Source: a virus
DNA length: 21,145 nucleotides
Virus record (IMG/VR): IMGVR_UViG_3300005613_000479
Coordinates: 1 to 21,145 of that record
Reading direction: 5' to 3' (one strand)
Part shown: positions 1 to 7,600 of the stretch, in pieces
How the letters are laid out: each line of letters begins with the position of its first letter
Numbering within the stretch: the stretch's first letter is position 1
Notes under the pieces: generated by a model
Told to the model about the DNA's origin: nothing
What the model saw: the letters and a program-made list of their open reading frames with translations, nothing else
The model's database searches: none
Made by a program: the position numbers and the translations under genes

Positions 1-84
1 TTCCTCCGTGATATAATCATCAATTGATGATAAATCACCTTTTTCGTCAATAAAATCATCAATAGAAGGCAAGTCCTTTGGCAT
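1..84 (-). CDS. 17: Terminase large subunit gp17, N-terminal fragment (runs off window)
   Basis: The frame opens with ATG at 84 and stays open to the window edge, giving 28 residues beginning MPKDLPSIDDFIDEKGDL. No ATPase or nuclease motif is inside the window, so the identity rests on position directly after gp16 and on an acidic, helical N-terminus of the kind I expect in T4-like marine phage gp17. In T4-like phages gp17 is the packaging motor ATPase and nuclease that acts with gp16 at the portal. The upstream frame is closed by a TAA at 133-135 and no ATG, GTG or TTG lies between, so the start is well fixed. AAAGG lies about 11 bases before the ATG as a weak ribosome binding site. It is separated from gp16 by 44 bases that start with a second stop (TAATAG). 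Confidence 0.62.
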   Translation of the reverse strand, partial: MPKDLPSIDDFIDEKGDLSSIDDYITEE

Positions 85-128
85 TTTATTAGTAACCTTT
101 GTACTTCGGGATTTCTCTCCCTGTTCTA

Positions 129-563
129 TTATTTATCTTCTTCTTTTAGTCCAGTTTTCAACATTTTTGCTAATTCTGCCGTAGATCCAACAAAGAGAGC
201 ATTATTAACTGTCGATGGTCCTTTAATTTGCTTCTCTTCTTCGACTTCTTTAAGTTTTTTCTGAAGTTCCATTAATTTATCCGTTGCATCGGCAACGTTT
301 TTGATTAACTGACCAGCAACCTCATATGCTCTTGCTTGTTCAGTTTCTTGTGCAAGTTCAAGAATCCCGTTAATTGCTTCTTGTCCCTTTTCAATTAAAG
401 AATATAAATTTCCTCTTGTATATTCATAGTCTTTTTTGATATCATCTGGAAATGATTTTTTATCTTCTCTCCTTTCAGAAATTTTCTCTGCTTTTACGGG
501 AATTATGTCCCCATCAACATCAAAAGCCTCATTTAGTTTTTTATACTTCTTTGTCATTTTCAT
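129..563 (-). CDS. 16: Terminase small subunit gp16
   Basis: This 144-residue protein resembles T4 gp16 (about 164 residues), which forms a ring, recognises concatemeric phage DNA and stimulates the gp17 packaging ATPase. Residues 1-45 are charged and probably flexible. Residues about 46-112 are strongly helical with coiled-coil character, including ARAYEVAGQLIKNVADATDK and a Lys/Glu-rich stretch. The C-terminal motif ALFVGSTAELAKML (about 122-135) is the most recognisable family signature, since T4 gp16 has a similar ALFIGST-type segment. The ATG overlaps the stop of gp15 by four bases (ATGA), implying translational coupling; a second ATG two codons later is an alternative start. It ends with tandem in-frame stops TAA TAG. 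Gene order gp15-gp16-gp17 is the T4 order. Confidence 0.9.
   Translation of the reverse strand: MKMTKKYKKLNEAFDVDGDIIPVKAEKISERREDKKSFPDDIKKDYEYTRGNLYSLIEKGQEAINGILELAQETEQARAYEVAGQLIKNVADATDKLMELQKKLKEVEEEKQIKGPSTVNNALFVGSTAELAKMLKTGLKEEDK
130..137 (-). promoter_or_regulatory. Late-promoter-like motif at gp16 end
   Basis: GATAAATA on the minus strand matches seven of eight bases of the T4 late promoter core TATAAATA. It covers the last codons of gp16 (GAT AAA TAA) and lies 45 bases before the gp17 ATG, one of the few spaced junctions in the window. Assignment is by motif and position only; an AT-rich genome will produce chance matches. Confidence 0.4.
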
Positions 564-1561
564 GAAATACTACCACTAAATCCGAAGTCATCTCCTTCCT
601 CTATCAATGCATTATCTGTAGTAGTAATTGTTTTAATCGGAGCACCTTTCAGGTGAGAGGTAATGGTTGTTCCATCTTGACCTCTCTTAACTGTAAGTTT
701 GTTTCCGGAAATCTTAGTGATATATAATTCTTCGCCTTCAAGATCAATATAAGTTTTATTGGTCAAACCACTTACATCATCAACTTCAATTACTGTATTT
801 GTTGTTGTAATATCAGAGGAGATATTAGTTGCTACATCACCAGTATAATTCTTGAGTGCTCTTGGAGTGACTGAGTATGACAACTCTCTTGTAGTATTCG
901 TAACTTCCGTACCAGTAGCATAACTGATGGTTGCCCTCTTGATAACATCTGTAGTAGCAGAAGAAACAGGACCAAACAAATAGGTTTTGGCTGTAAATCT
1001 TAAAGTGTATAACAAAACTCTTCTAGAAGTAAAATCACCTTCGTAGTCATCTTGCATCGTTATATTTTCGAGAACGATGGGAACATCTCTTTTTTCTTTA
1101 ATACTCTCAACGAGTTCTATTGTCAGATTATAAGCAGGTTGAAAATATGGCAGTATTTGTTCGATGATTTGAAGCATATCATCATTAAGTTTGGTCATTA
1201 CACTCAGTTCAAATTGCATATTATAAGGAACTGGCATATATGCCTTTTTCGTTTCCGATCCATCTGTTGGATCTTTTATCGTAAATTGTTGTGTTGTCGT
1301 TACTTTTCTTTGTGGATCATATATAAGACCAGTAAATTCAAATGACATCCTTGGCAGAGTAATTGCCGTAGACTTATCAAGATCTGGTGATTGTTCTAAT
1401 CTTGTAAGAAATTTTTGAGTAGGTCCATAGGCAAGGGGAACTTTTACAACGTTAGTTACATTGTCGGAAGTATCCGTATGTTGTATCGTGATATTATTAA
1501 AGAGAGTACCAAAAGAAATAATAGTTCTCCTTAAAATTTCGTTGTAAAAATAGTCAAACAT
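560..1561 (-). CDS. 15: Tail completion / sheath stabiliser protein gp15
   Basis: The 333-residue product is clearly related to T4 gp15 (272 residues), the hexameric terminator that caps the tail tube and sheath and binds the neck. The N-terminus MFDYFYNEILRRTIISFG parallels T4 MFGYFYN...RR, and FELSVMTKLNDDMLQIIEQI followed by LPYFQPAYN (about 117-145) parallels the T4 segment ELSIFTRYEDDMFQIVEQILPYFQP. Residues 1-215 are therefore the gp15 core. Residues about 245-312 form an added beta-rich module with VKRGQDGTT that also appears, diverged, in both giant proteins of this window. The C-terminus is acidic (EEGDDFGF). The ATG at 1561 follows a 44-base spacer carrying a late-promoter-like motif, and the stop overlaps gp16. 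Confidence 0.93.
   Translation of the reverse strand: MFDYFYNEILRRTIISFGTLFNNITIQHTDTSDNVTNVVKVPLAYGPTQKFLTRLEQSPDLDKSTAITLPRMSFEFTGLIYDPQRKVTTTQQFTIKDPTDGSETKKAYMPVPYNMQFELSVMTKLNDDMLQIIEQILPYFQPAYNLTIELVESIKEKRDVPIVLENITMQDDYEGDFTSRRVLLYTLRFTAKTYLFGPVSSATTDVIKRATISYATGTEVTNTTRELSYSVTPRALKNYTGDVATNISSDITTTNTVIEVDDVSGLTNKTYIDLEGEELYITKISGNKLTVKRGQDGTTITSHLKGAPIKTITTTDNALIEEGDDFGFSGSIS
626..808 (-). repeat. Beta module C in gp15 C-terminus (ELYI...RGQDGTT type)
   Basis: Residues about 252-312 of gp15 follow the pattern T..I.V.D.SG.......I..EGEELYI......LTVKRGQDGTT...H..GAPI. The same order of elements (IGDEVI.Y, a beta strand, R...G, then TGTLV) is seen around 5720-5925 in the DUF4815 protein and 16370-16605 in the gp7-slot protein. 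This is divergent protein-level similarity, not a DNA repeat. Confidence 0.6.
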
Positions 1562-1602
1562 AAGTAAAAATTTATTATATTTTTATTTAACTTGTTAATG
1601 TT

Positions 1603-1610
1603 TATTTATG
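1603..1610 (-). promoter_or_regulatory. Late-promoter-like motif before gp15
   Basis: CATAAATA on the minus strand matches seven of eight bases of TATAAATA, the T4 late promoter core. It includes the gp14 stop (CCA TAA ATA) and lies 41 bases before the gp15 ATG, inside the 44-base spacer. It is well placed to drive gp15-gp16-gp17. Confidence 0.5.
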
Positions 1611-3030
1611 GAACTCCAAAAGGATTGCGCTCAGAAAAATCTAAAATTTGATTTGCTTCGTTCTGAATATCAAGATTCTCCGCGAATCCATCATCTGTTG
1701 GGTTTGTATCTACTTTTAACAGTGAATGAGATGCTCCAGAAGTAGATCCAACAATGCTTTCTCCAGTTACAAATGCTCCAGAAACATTAGACACTTCAAG
1801 AACATTAGTGGTTGAGTTCCAAGTTCTTACTCTTGCTGTTGTTCCGCTAGATGAACCAGTTACAATCTCATTGAATATAAATTCTCCAGTGGATCCAAGA
1901 TTCGGACTTGAAATCGTTATTGTTGGTGCTTCTGTATATCCCAAACCAGCATTAGTAATATTAATTGCCGTTATTATTCCAGCGGCACTAACAACTGCTG
2001 TCGCAGCAGCAGAAATAGTTGCAATGCCAGTAAATGTAATCGTTGGAGAAGTTGTATAACCGGATCCTCCCGAAGTAACTGTAACAATTCCAATTACACC
2101 ATCACCAATAGTGGCAGTAGCAGCAGCCCCACTTCCCCCGCCGCCAATAAATCTAACAGAAGGCGCTACGGTATATCCAGATCCTGCATTTACAATATCA
2201 ACATTTTGAACGGATTGAAGATTTGGATTAACGTTTAAATTACATACATTAATTCCACCAATCATTCTTGCAGTAGCAATACCAGTAACTCCTCCAACTG
2301 GTGCTGAAGAAATTCCAACAGTAGGAATGCTGCTATAACCCCCGCCTCTATTTGTTACAGTAATAAAACGAATGCCACCACTTACTATACTTGCAGTTGC
2401 GGTTGCTGTTACTCCTATTCCAATAAGTGTTAGAGTTTGAGTTGCTCCAAGAATAGTAGGTAATCCATTTTCATCAAGACCATCTTCTTGATTTCCAATT
2501 AAGATATCATCAATTTCTTCAACGCCAGTATCAATCAATTCATCTTCATATCTGAAGAGTTCGCATCTCAGTTGATAAACATAGTTTTTTTGTAATTGAT
2601 AAAATGGTTTTTCGTGTTCAACATACTTAATTTCATATAAACGATCACCAAGAGGAAAGTATATCAAATCCCCTTCTTTAGGTCTTGTTGAAAGTTTTAT
2701 GTTTATTTCATTTTTAATTAATGGTTGAATGTAAGATTCCCATCTATCTTTTGAAATGATTAAAGTTACCTCTTGAGTTTGCTGAATACCAAATTTGGAC
2801 ATTAAAACAGCATTATCAGAGTATCCTTCATAATTTTCTACATATGCTTCGATTGGATATGCATCATCAAAAGCAGATTGAATGACTTCTTTTAAGATAG
2901 TTTTTTCAGTTAAATATTTTCTTGGAAGATAATGGACTTCAACACCGTACATTCTCAACTGTTCGTTGATTAGATCTTGAATAAGATTTTGTTCGGATAT
3001 TGATCCTTGCTGAAAAAAAGGATTAAGCAT
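1606..3030 (-). CDS. 14: Neck protein gp14 with inserted beta-repeat region
   Basis: At 474 residues this is far longer than T4 gp14 (256 residues), which forms the neck with gp13 and joins the head to the gp15-capped tail. Residues 1-170 carry the family core: MLNPFFQQGSISEQNLIQDL, then GVEVHYLPRKYL, a YSDNAVLMSKFGIQ segment and YFPLGDRLYEIKYVEHEKPF. The C-terminus (about 445-474, ENLDIQNEANQILDFSERNP) also looks like the native tail of the family. Between them, residues about 204-374 hold three to four G-x-GYT beta repeats, and residues about 381-441 hold a GE..TGSSSGTTARV / GESIVGSTSGA module. The extra 220 or so residues thus look like an insertion near the C-terminus, probably exposed on the neck. 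The gene starts four bases after the gp13 stop, with no clear ribosome binding site. Confidence 0.92.
   Translation of the reverse strand: MLNPFFQQGSISEQNLIQDLINEQLRMYGVEVHYLPRKYLTEKTILKEVIQSAFDDAYPIEAYVENYEGYSDNAVLMSKFGIQQTQEVTLIISKDRWESYIQPLIKNEINIKLSTRPKEGDLIYFPLGDRLYEIKYVEHEKPFYQLQKNYVYQLRCELFRYEDELIDTGVEEIDDILIGNQEDGLDENGLPTILGATQTLTLIGIGVTATATASIVSGGIRFITVTNRGGGYSSIPTVGISSAPVGGVTGIATARMIGGINVCNLNVNPNLQSVQNVDIVNAGSGYTVAPSVRFIGGGGSGAAATATIGDGVIGIVTVTSGGSGYTTSPTITFTGIATISAAATAVVSAAGIITAINITNAGLGYTEAPTITISSPNLGSTGEFIFNEIVTGSSSGTTARVRTWNSTTNVLEVSNVSGAFVTGESIVGSTSGASHSLLKVDTNPTDDGFAENLDIQNEANQILDFSERNPFGVP
1708..1890 (-). repeat. Module B in gp14 (GE..xG..SGA type)
   Basis: Residues about 381-441 show paired half-motifs, FNEIVTGSSSGTTARVRTWN and FVTGESIVGSTSGA, separated by a strand (LEVSNVSG). 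The same pattern occurs in gp8, several times in the DUF4815 protein and once in the gp7-slot protein. Confidence 0.6.
1909..2421 (-). repeat. Module A array in gp14 (GxGYT beta repeats)
   Basis: Residues about 204-374 repeat a unit of roughly 45-60 residues with the core N.G.GYT..P.....G.......A.A....G.I..I...N.G.GYT. Visible copies contain NRGGGYSSIPTV, NAGSGYTVAPSV, SGGSGYTTSPTI and NAGLGYTEAPTI. The even spacing and the Gly, Ala, Thr and Ile composition suggest stacked beta structure. Confidence 0.8.
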
Positions 3031-3034
3031 AGGT

Positions 3035-3892
3035 TTAGCCGATCATGTCTAGCGGTGGAAGTTCATATGTATTAGACATTTTTTCCATTATTATATCAAT
3101 TTCTTTCTGAGCATCATCGTAAATTTGTCTTCCATTTAATTCTATTCCGCCAGGAAGTTTTACTCCTTGAAATTTAATTAAATTTTGTCCCCATTGACGC
3201 TTAATTAATGAAGTCAAATATTTTTTCAAAAAAGAATCATTCCAAACCCTAGAATAATCATTAGGATCCATTAGTCTGTGGCACTCTATTACAAAATAAT
3301 CTCCGACACTAACAGAAGACCAATCAATATCTAAGTATAATCTATCTTGTCTTTGATTGAATCTTATCTGTTTTTGAGTTGTAAGAAGAAAATCAATATC
3401 TTCCAAATAGGTTTTAACCATCGCATATGTTAGAAGTTCTGTTGAGCCCCAGTAGTAAATATCATTTAAAAATAACTGATATTTCACACTGAACATATTA
3501 TTAGTTACTGTGTTGGACCCATCAAAATGGAATATTTTTGTTATTCCGATAATTGATGGTGGTATTTGTAAATAATTACTATTTTCTTCATAAGAAAAAG
3601 TAACACCAGTGGTAGAAATTCCAGATGAGGCAGGAGCAGTTGCCGTTGTTGTTACAATACCAATGGGATTATTTCCACCTCTACCTCTTCCCCTATCAAT
3701 ATCGTCTTGGGTGATTTTATACTTCAAGAACGTCTGCGCTACTCCATCAAAATGTCGCTCATTGAAAAATTGTAGGGCATCATCAACCAAATCATCTACT
3801 TGCTCATCGGCAACATTAATCTCCAGTACGGGAGCACCCAGTTGCCTCTTACAATAGTTTATTAATTCTGTTCTACTTGTTGGTTGTGCCAT
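3035..3892 (-). CDS. 13: Neck protein gp13
   Basis: The 285-residue product matches T4 gp13 (309 residues), which with gp14 completes the head by forming the neck ring below the portal. Diagnostic segments are YCKRQLGAPVLEINVADEQV and DDALQFFNERHFDG near the N-terminus, FHFDG followed by MFSVKYQLFLNDIYYWGS (about 121-150), RFNQRQDRLYLDIDW (about 177-191), ECHRLMDPNDYSRVWND and the very conserved KRQWGQNLIKF then LPGGIELNGRQIYDDA (about 231-261), ending YELPPLDMIG. Residues about 66-98 are a low-complexity loop (RGRGRGGNN followed by Thr/Ala/Ser) that looks inserted between conserved blocks. The ATG at 3892 lies 25 bases after the preceding stop; GTGAG just before it is a weak ribosome binding site. 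Confidence 0.95.
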   Translation of the reverse strand: MAQPTSRTELINYCKRQLGAPVLEINVADEQVDDLVDDALQFFNERHFDGVAQTFLKYKITQDDIDRGRGRGGNNPIGIVTTTATAPASSGISTTGVTFSYEENSNYLQIPPSIIGITKIFHFDGSNTVTNNMFSVKYQLFLNDIYYWGSTELLTYAMVKTYLEDIDFLLTTQKQIRFNQRQDRLYLDIDWSSVSVGDYFVIECHRLMDPNDYSRVWNDSFLKKYLTSLIKRQWGQNLIKFQGVKLPGGIELNGRQIYDDAQKEIDIIMEKMSNTYELPPLDMIG

Positions 3893-3914
3893 TTACTCAC
3901 AAGTTTCCTAGTAA

Positions 3915-3922
3915 TATTTAGG
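3915..3922 (-). promoter_or_regulatory. Weak late-promoter-like motif before gp13
   Basis: CCTAAATA on the minus strand matches six of eight bases of TATAAATA. It overlaps the stop of the upstream 128-residue gene (CCC TAA ATA) and lies 22 bases before the gp13 ATG. It is listed because the arrangement is the same as at 1603 and 13800, but by itself the match is weak. Confidence 0.22.
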
Positions 3923-4304
3923 GTGCTGAAGAAATGCCAGGAATAACCAAAATATTTCCATTTACCAAATTGTAAACAGTGGATCCAGAACTTACCAAGA
4001 GATTGTATACATATCTTCCTTCAGATAAACTTCTAGTATCTGTTGAACCGAGAGAAATTTTTATTTTTCCTCCAGCAGCACTGGTAAATCCAACGTTAAA
4101 AGTTGCTGTTGGATAAGAAGATGATCCAATAGATACACTTTTCGTCATTTGAGACGATCCAGTCCAACTTTCAAAATTAAATGCAGAACTAGATGTATCG
4201 ACTACATTAAAATTAGCAGAAAAATCTGCTCCAGTATGGATAGTTAAGTTTGCTCCTTTTGGAACTCCAGCATCTGGATCAAATGTTATGTTTCTACTTG
4301 GCAT
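3918..4304 (-). CDS. Small beta-sandwich virion protein (hypothetical)
   Basis: This 128-residue protein has no T4 counterpart that I recognise by name. Its pattern is that of small all-beta proteins common in phage tail clusters: LTIHTGADFSANFNVVD (about 20-36), a Gly/Ser loop, then GKIKISLGSTDTRSLSEGRY and VYNLL (about 79-103), closing with VNGNILVIPG. The strand, turn, strand, G.I...L.......L..GRYVY order suggests an Ig-like or baseplate-associated fold. No signal peptide or membrane segment is present. The ATG overlaps the stop of the 60-residue gene by 11 bases, so translation is probably coupled. Its place just before gp13 suggests a virion component of the baseplate or neck; the exact role is unknown. 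Confidence 0.75.
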   Translation of the reverse strand: MPSRNITFDPDAGVPKGANLTIHTGADFSANFNVVDTSSSAFNFESWTGSSQMTKSVSIGSSSYPTATFNVGFTSAAGGKIKISLGSTDTRSLSEGRYVYNLLVSSGSTVYNLVNGNILVIPGISSAP

Positions 4305-4476
4305 CTTGAATTCCTATAACAGATAGAGTTTCTTGTTGTTTATAGTAAAGTTTACAAAAACATTTTGCAATATTTTTAATTTTATCAATATCAGTATAAC
4401 TATCTATTTTGTTTGCCATTCTGATATATTCAAAATTTTTTGTTAAATTTTCTAAACTAATTTTATCTGGATCCAT
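4294..4476 (-). CDS. Small conserved-type hypothetical protein, 60 aa
   Basis: The 60-residue product is mostly helical: ISLENLTKNFEYIRMANKID, then DIDKIKNIAKCFCKLYYKQQ. The LTKNFEY...ID......I.NI.K...KLY.KQQE layout resembles short hypothetical proteins that I associate with T4-like marine phage structural clusters, though I cannot name a function. Support that it is a real gene comes from tight packing: its ATG overlaps the end of the 77-residue gene by 14 bases, and its stop overlaps the start of the 128-residue gene by 11 bases, each time in a different frame. It could be an assembly chaperone or a minor virion protein; that is inference from size and place only. Confidence 0.72.
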   Translation of the reverse strand: MDPDKISLENLTKNFEYIRMANKIDSYTDIDKIKNIAKCFCKLYYKQQETLSVIGIQDAK

Positions 4477-4696
4477 TAATCAACTCCATCAATAAAGATT
4501 TTATTTCATTCACATCACTTTTTATACTAGCAACTTCATTTTCAATTGTCTGTACTTTTTGATTTTCTTCAGATTTTAAATTTTTTCTCATCATATATTC
4601 ATGATATTCGGATTGATTTTTGTTTATGATTGAATTTGTTTCTGGATCTCTAACTAAATCAGAGTGACCAGAAACTTTTATGTACTCTCTTTTCAT
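4463..4696 (-). CDS. Small hypothetical protein with C-terminal coiled coil, 77 aa
   Basis: The product starts MKREYIKVSGHSDLVRDPET and has two parts. Residues 1-37 form a compact segment (VSGHSDLVRDPETNSIINKN) of a kind seen in small proteins of T4-like marine phage structural clusters. Residues about 46-74 form a coiled coil with hydrophobic residues at heptad spacing (VQTIENEVASIKSDVNEIKS, then LLMELI). I chose the ATG at 4696, one base after the TAA of the DUF4815 gene (TAAAATG). A TTG at 4711 would add five residues inside that gene, but stop-start coupling favours the ATG. The coiled coil suggests an oligomer, perhaps attached to the neighbouring fibre-like protein or to neck or baseplate. 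No function is known to me. Confidence 0.75.
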   Translation of the reverse strand: MKREYIKVSGHSDLVRDPETNSIINKNQSEYHEYMMRKNLKSEENQKVQTIENEVASIKSDVNEIKSLLMELINGSR

Positions 4697-4697
4697 T

Positions 4698-7600
4698 TTA
4701 TGCCAAAGCAATAGTTCTTAACTCTTTAAATCTTGGTGGATAAGCCTGATTTGTACATGTTGCAACTATTTTAATTCTATATTTTTTAAATGAAGGTAAA
4801 TCATTTATAGTGAAAACATTTTCACGATAATCAAGTGAATTTGAATCAAAATTAAGAATTTGTGATTTGGGAACTAGTGTGTCGGATCTACCGTCATTGT
4901 TTTGTGGATTTATAACTCTTCCTCTATAATCTATGTTTTCGTATCCAGGAAAAGGTACAAACACAGGGTTAAATCCTTGATTATTACTAATAGCATAGAA
5001 TGCCCTTATATCCGAATATTCATTGATATATGCAGATAATAAAATTTTTAAAGAAGTTGCCGAATTTTCTAATGTTACTTCTTTAGAAATATATGTAAAT
5101 GATGTTGGATCATCTAGAAAACTGTTTGCTCTACTATCAGTAGCATAATCACTAATTACACTATTTACTCTATTTGATACGAAAATTGCATTTATTCTTT
5201 GAGTGTCAATAACTGGAGAAACTTTACTGTCTATTGTTTCTAAATCTAACTGAAGGTTAAATGATTTATTTCCTGGCAAATTAAGTCCAGTTAAGTTATT
5301 TTCCTCATTTATATTAGAACAAATTAATCTGGTACTGTTAAGATAGTTTGGTTTATTCAAAGTTATGTTTTCGTATCCAACATTTTGATATGGAATTTCA
5401 GTTCCACTCAAACTTTGACCTGTTATAGTTCTAATTTTTGCATCCAATTTAGTTCCAGTAACAAGTTGATTTTGTACCATCACAGAAACTATTTCAAATG
5501 GTATATTTTGGGTTGACCTGACTTCATTTCCTCCAGCAAATTTAGATTCATTAAAATAAAGTTTTGGTAATCCAACATCAGTGCTTCTATCAATACCATC
5601 TAGTGACGTATCAATTTTTATATTATATGAGTCAAATGTTATTGGATCTGTAATTTCTGCATTGTTGAGATAATGTGTTTTGTTAATTCTTCTAAGAGAA
5701 ATTCCATTAAGTTCATATTTGTAAACTAATGTTCCGGTTGGATAATTTTTCTTAAATCCAGACACATTTCTAGTGATTACTCCTCCTATTGTATTACCAA
5801 TTACTTCCGTGTACTCTATAACTTCATCCCCAATTTTTAAATAACCTGGATTTGTAGTTCCTACTCCTACATTTTCAAACTGAGCAAATACTGAAGAATC
5901 TTCTACAGAAATCGATATTGTGGAGTCAGTATTATATTCTGCAGTTAGTTTTGTGGGATTTTGATCACTTTTTGCACCATATATTGTGACATAATTGTCT
6001 TCAAAATACATTCCATTATTTTTATGGTTTACTATTATATGAAGACCATCATTATTAACTTCAATATTATTGATTTGAACATTTCCTCCATCATTATAAT
6101 TAAGTTCTGTTGTTATTCCTGAACTATTAATATAACTAACAGTATTTCCTGCACCAGAAACTATAAACTCTCCCTGAACACCATCTAAAATAATCTCATT
6201 TATATCCGAAATAGATGTAATAGAAAGTCTTGCATTAATTCCTGTTGGGATACTTCCTATTGTTCCAATTCCAAGAACATCACCAACTTTATAACCCAAA
6301 CCACCATTAGTAATAGTAGCACCAATAGCAATTCCATTGTTTATGGTAATCTCTGCTGTTGCATTTCTTCCTGTTCCGGTAATTGTTATTAAGTTAACTC
6401 CACCATAAGTTCTTCCTCCAGATGCTGGAGTATATCCAATTCCGGCATCAATAATATTGAGAGAGCCAGTAGCAGACCCAGCACTTCCCACATAATTTCC
6501 AGTAGCATTAGTTCCATATTGCAATACGGTATTTCCTAATTGCAATCCGGAATCATTTATTGTACTTGCAAATCCAACTCTAATTTCTCTAGAATTAATA
6601 ATAAGAGGATTTGTTGGAAGATTTGCTATTTGATCATTTCCTTCAGTCAAGGGAGGATTGTAGAATTGAATGTCACCTTTTGTCACAAAATTTGCTCTAT
6701 ATAATGCAAATTTTAAATCTTCCCATTGACTTGCATCCCAAGTAGACGCATTTTGAGATTTAAATAATGATCCCAAATAAGGTTGATTTGATATGAATAC
6801 CTGTGTTAATAAATCTTCTTCTCCAACTCTTGAAATAAAAACTCTATATTTTGCTGAGTGTGATAACATGCATATTGCATATTCTGTTCCTCCTCCTTCT
6901 AGATAAACCGGAGATTTAAAAGTAAATTTAGTTGGTATAGACCCATCAGTGGAAGTAGTTATTTCATCTGGATTTAATATAACTTCCGAAAAAGGTAAAA
7001 CTACTTGAGTAGGAAGACCCAACTTCATAGTCCTAATTTGAAGTATAACAGGTATGTCTGTATCATCAGTTGTTTGAAAATATACTTCGCAACTTGTTAG
7101 GAAAATTCCAGACTTTTCATCTACTGTAAATGATTGTGCAAGAGGGTCTATTATTCGACTACCTCTAGCATCCCGATTTTCTCTTGTAACTCTAGTATCA
7201 ATAATATTTGATTCTACAACTTGTGGTCCAGTTGTACTAAAAATATCCCTTTCTTCAAACCTTTGAACTACTTCAACTCTAGCATTTCTAACAGATGTAA
7301 TTTCTTCTTGGAATGTTTCTAAAATACCAGTTGAGATGTAATCTTCTTCTCCAATAGTTGATGCACTTCTTGAATCATTATTTTCATCATTAATCAATGT
7401 AAACGTTTTTGTTCCGGTTTCAAATCTTGGATTACTTGTAACATTAGGATTTGGTATAAAAAAACTAAATATACAAGTGGAAGAAACATCCGATACCAAT
7501 CTAAGATCATTTAAAACTGCTATAGCACCACTAGTTTGCCCAACAAATATCATTCCTGGTGATACCCATCCATTATATTCCCCCTGCACTTCATTTGATA

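Noticed and set aside
103-120. Possible terminator hairpin between gp16 and gp17 (GGGA...TCCC)
   Set aside because: Only a 4-bp stem with a 6-base loop and no following T run in the direction of transcription; gp16 and gp17 are normally co-transcribed.
1754-2059. Plus-strand open frame of 101 codons opposite gp14
   Set aside because: It mirrors the Gly/Ala/Thr repeat array of gp14, whose codons leave the complementary strand free of stops. There is no independent evidence for a gene.
1909-2421. CRISPR array or DNA tandem repeat at the regular unit in gp14
   Set aside because: The periodicity is at protein level with diverged DNA, there are no fixed-length spacers, and the frame is an intact gp14.
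4697-4711. TTG start at 4711 for the coiled-coil small protein, giving 82 residues
   Set aside because: The ATG at 4696 sits one base after the DUF4815 stop in a typical stop-start junction; the TTG would add five residues inside the upstream gene without a ribosome binding site.
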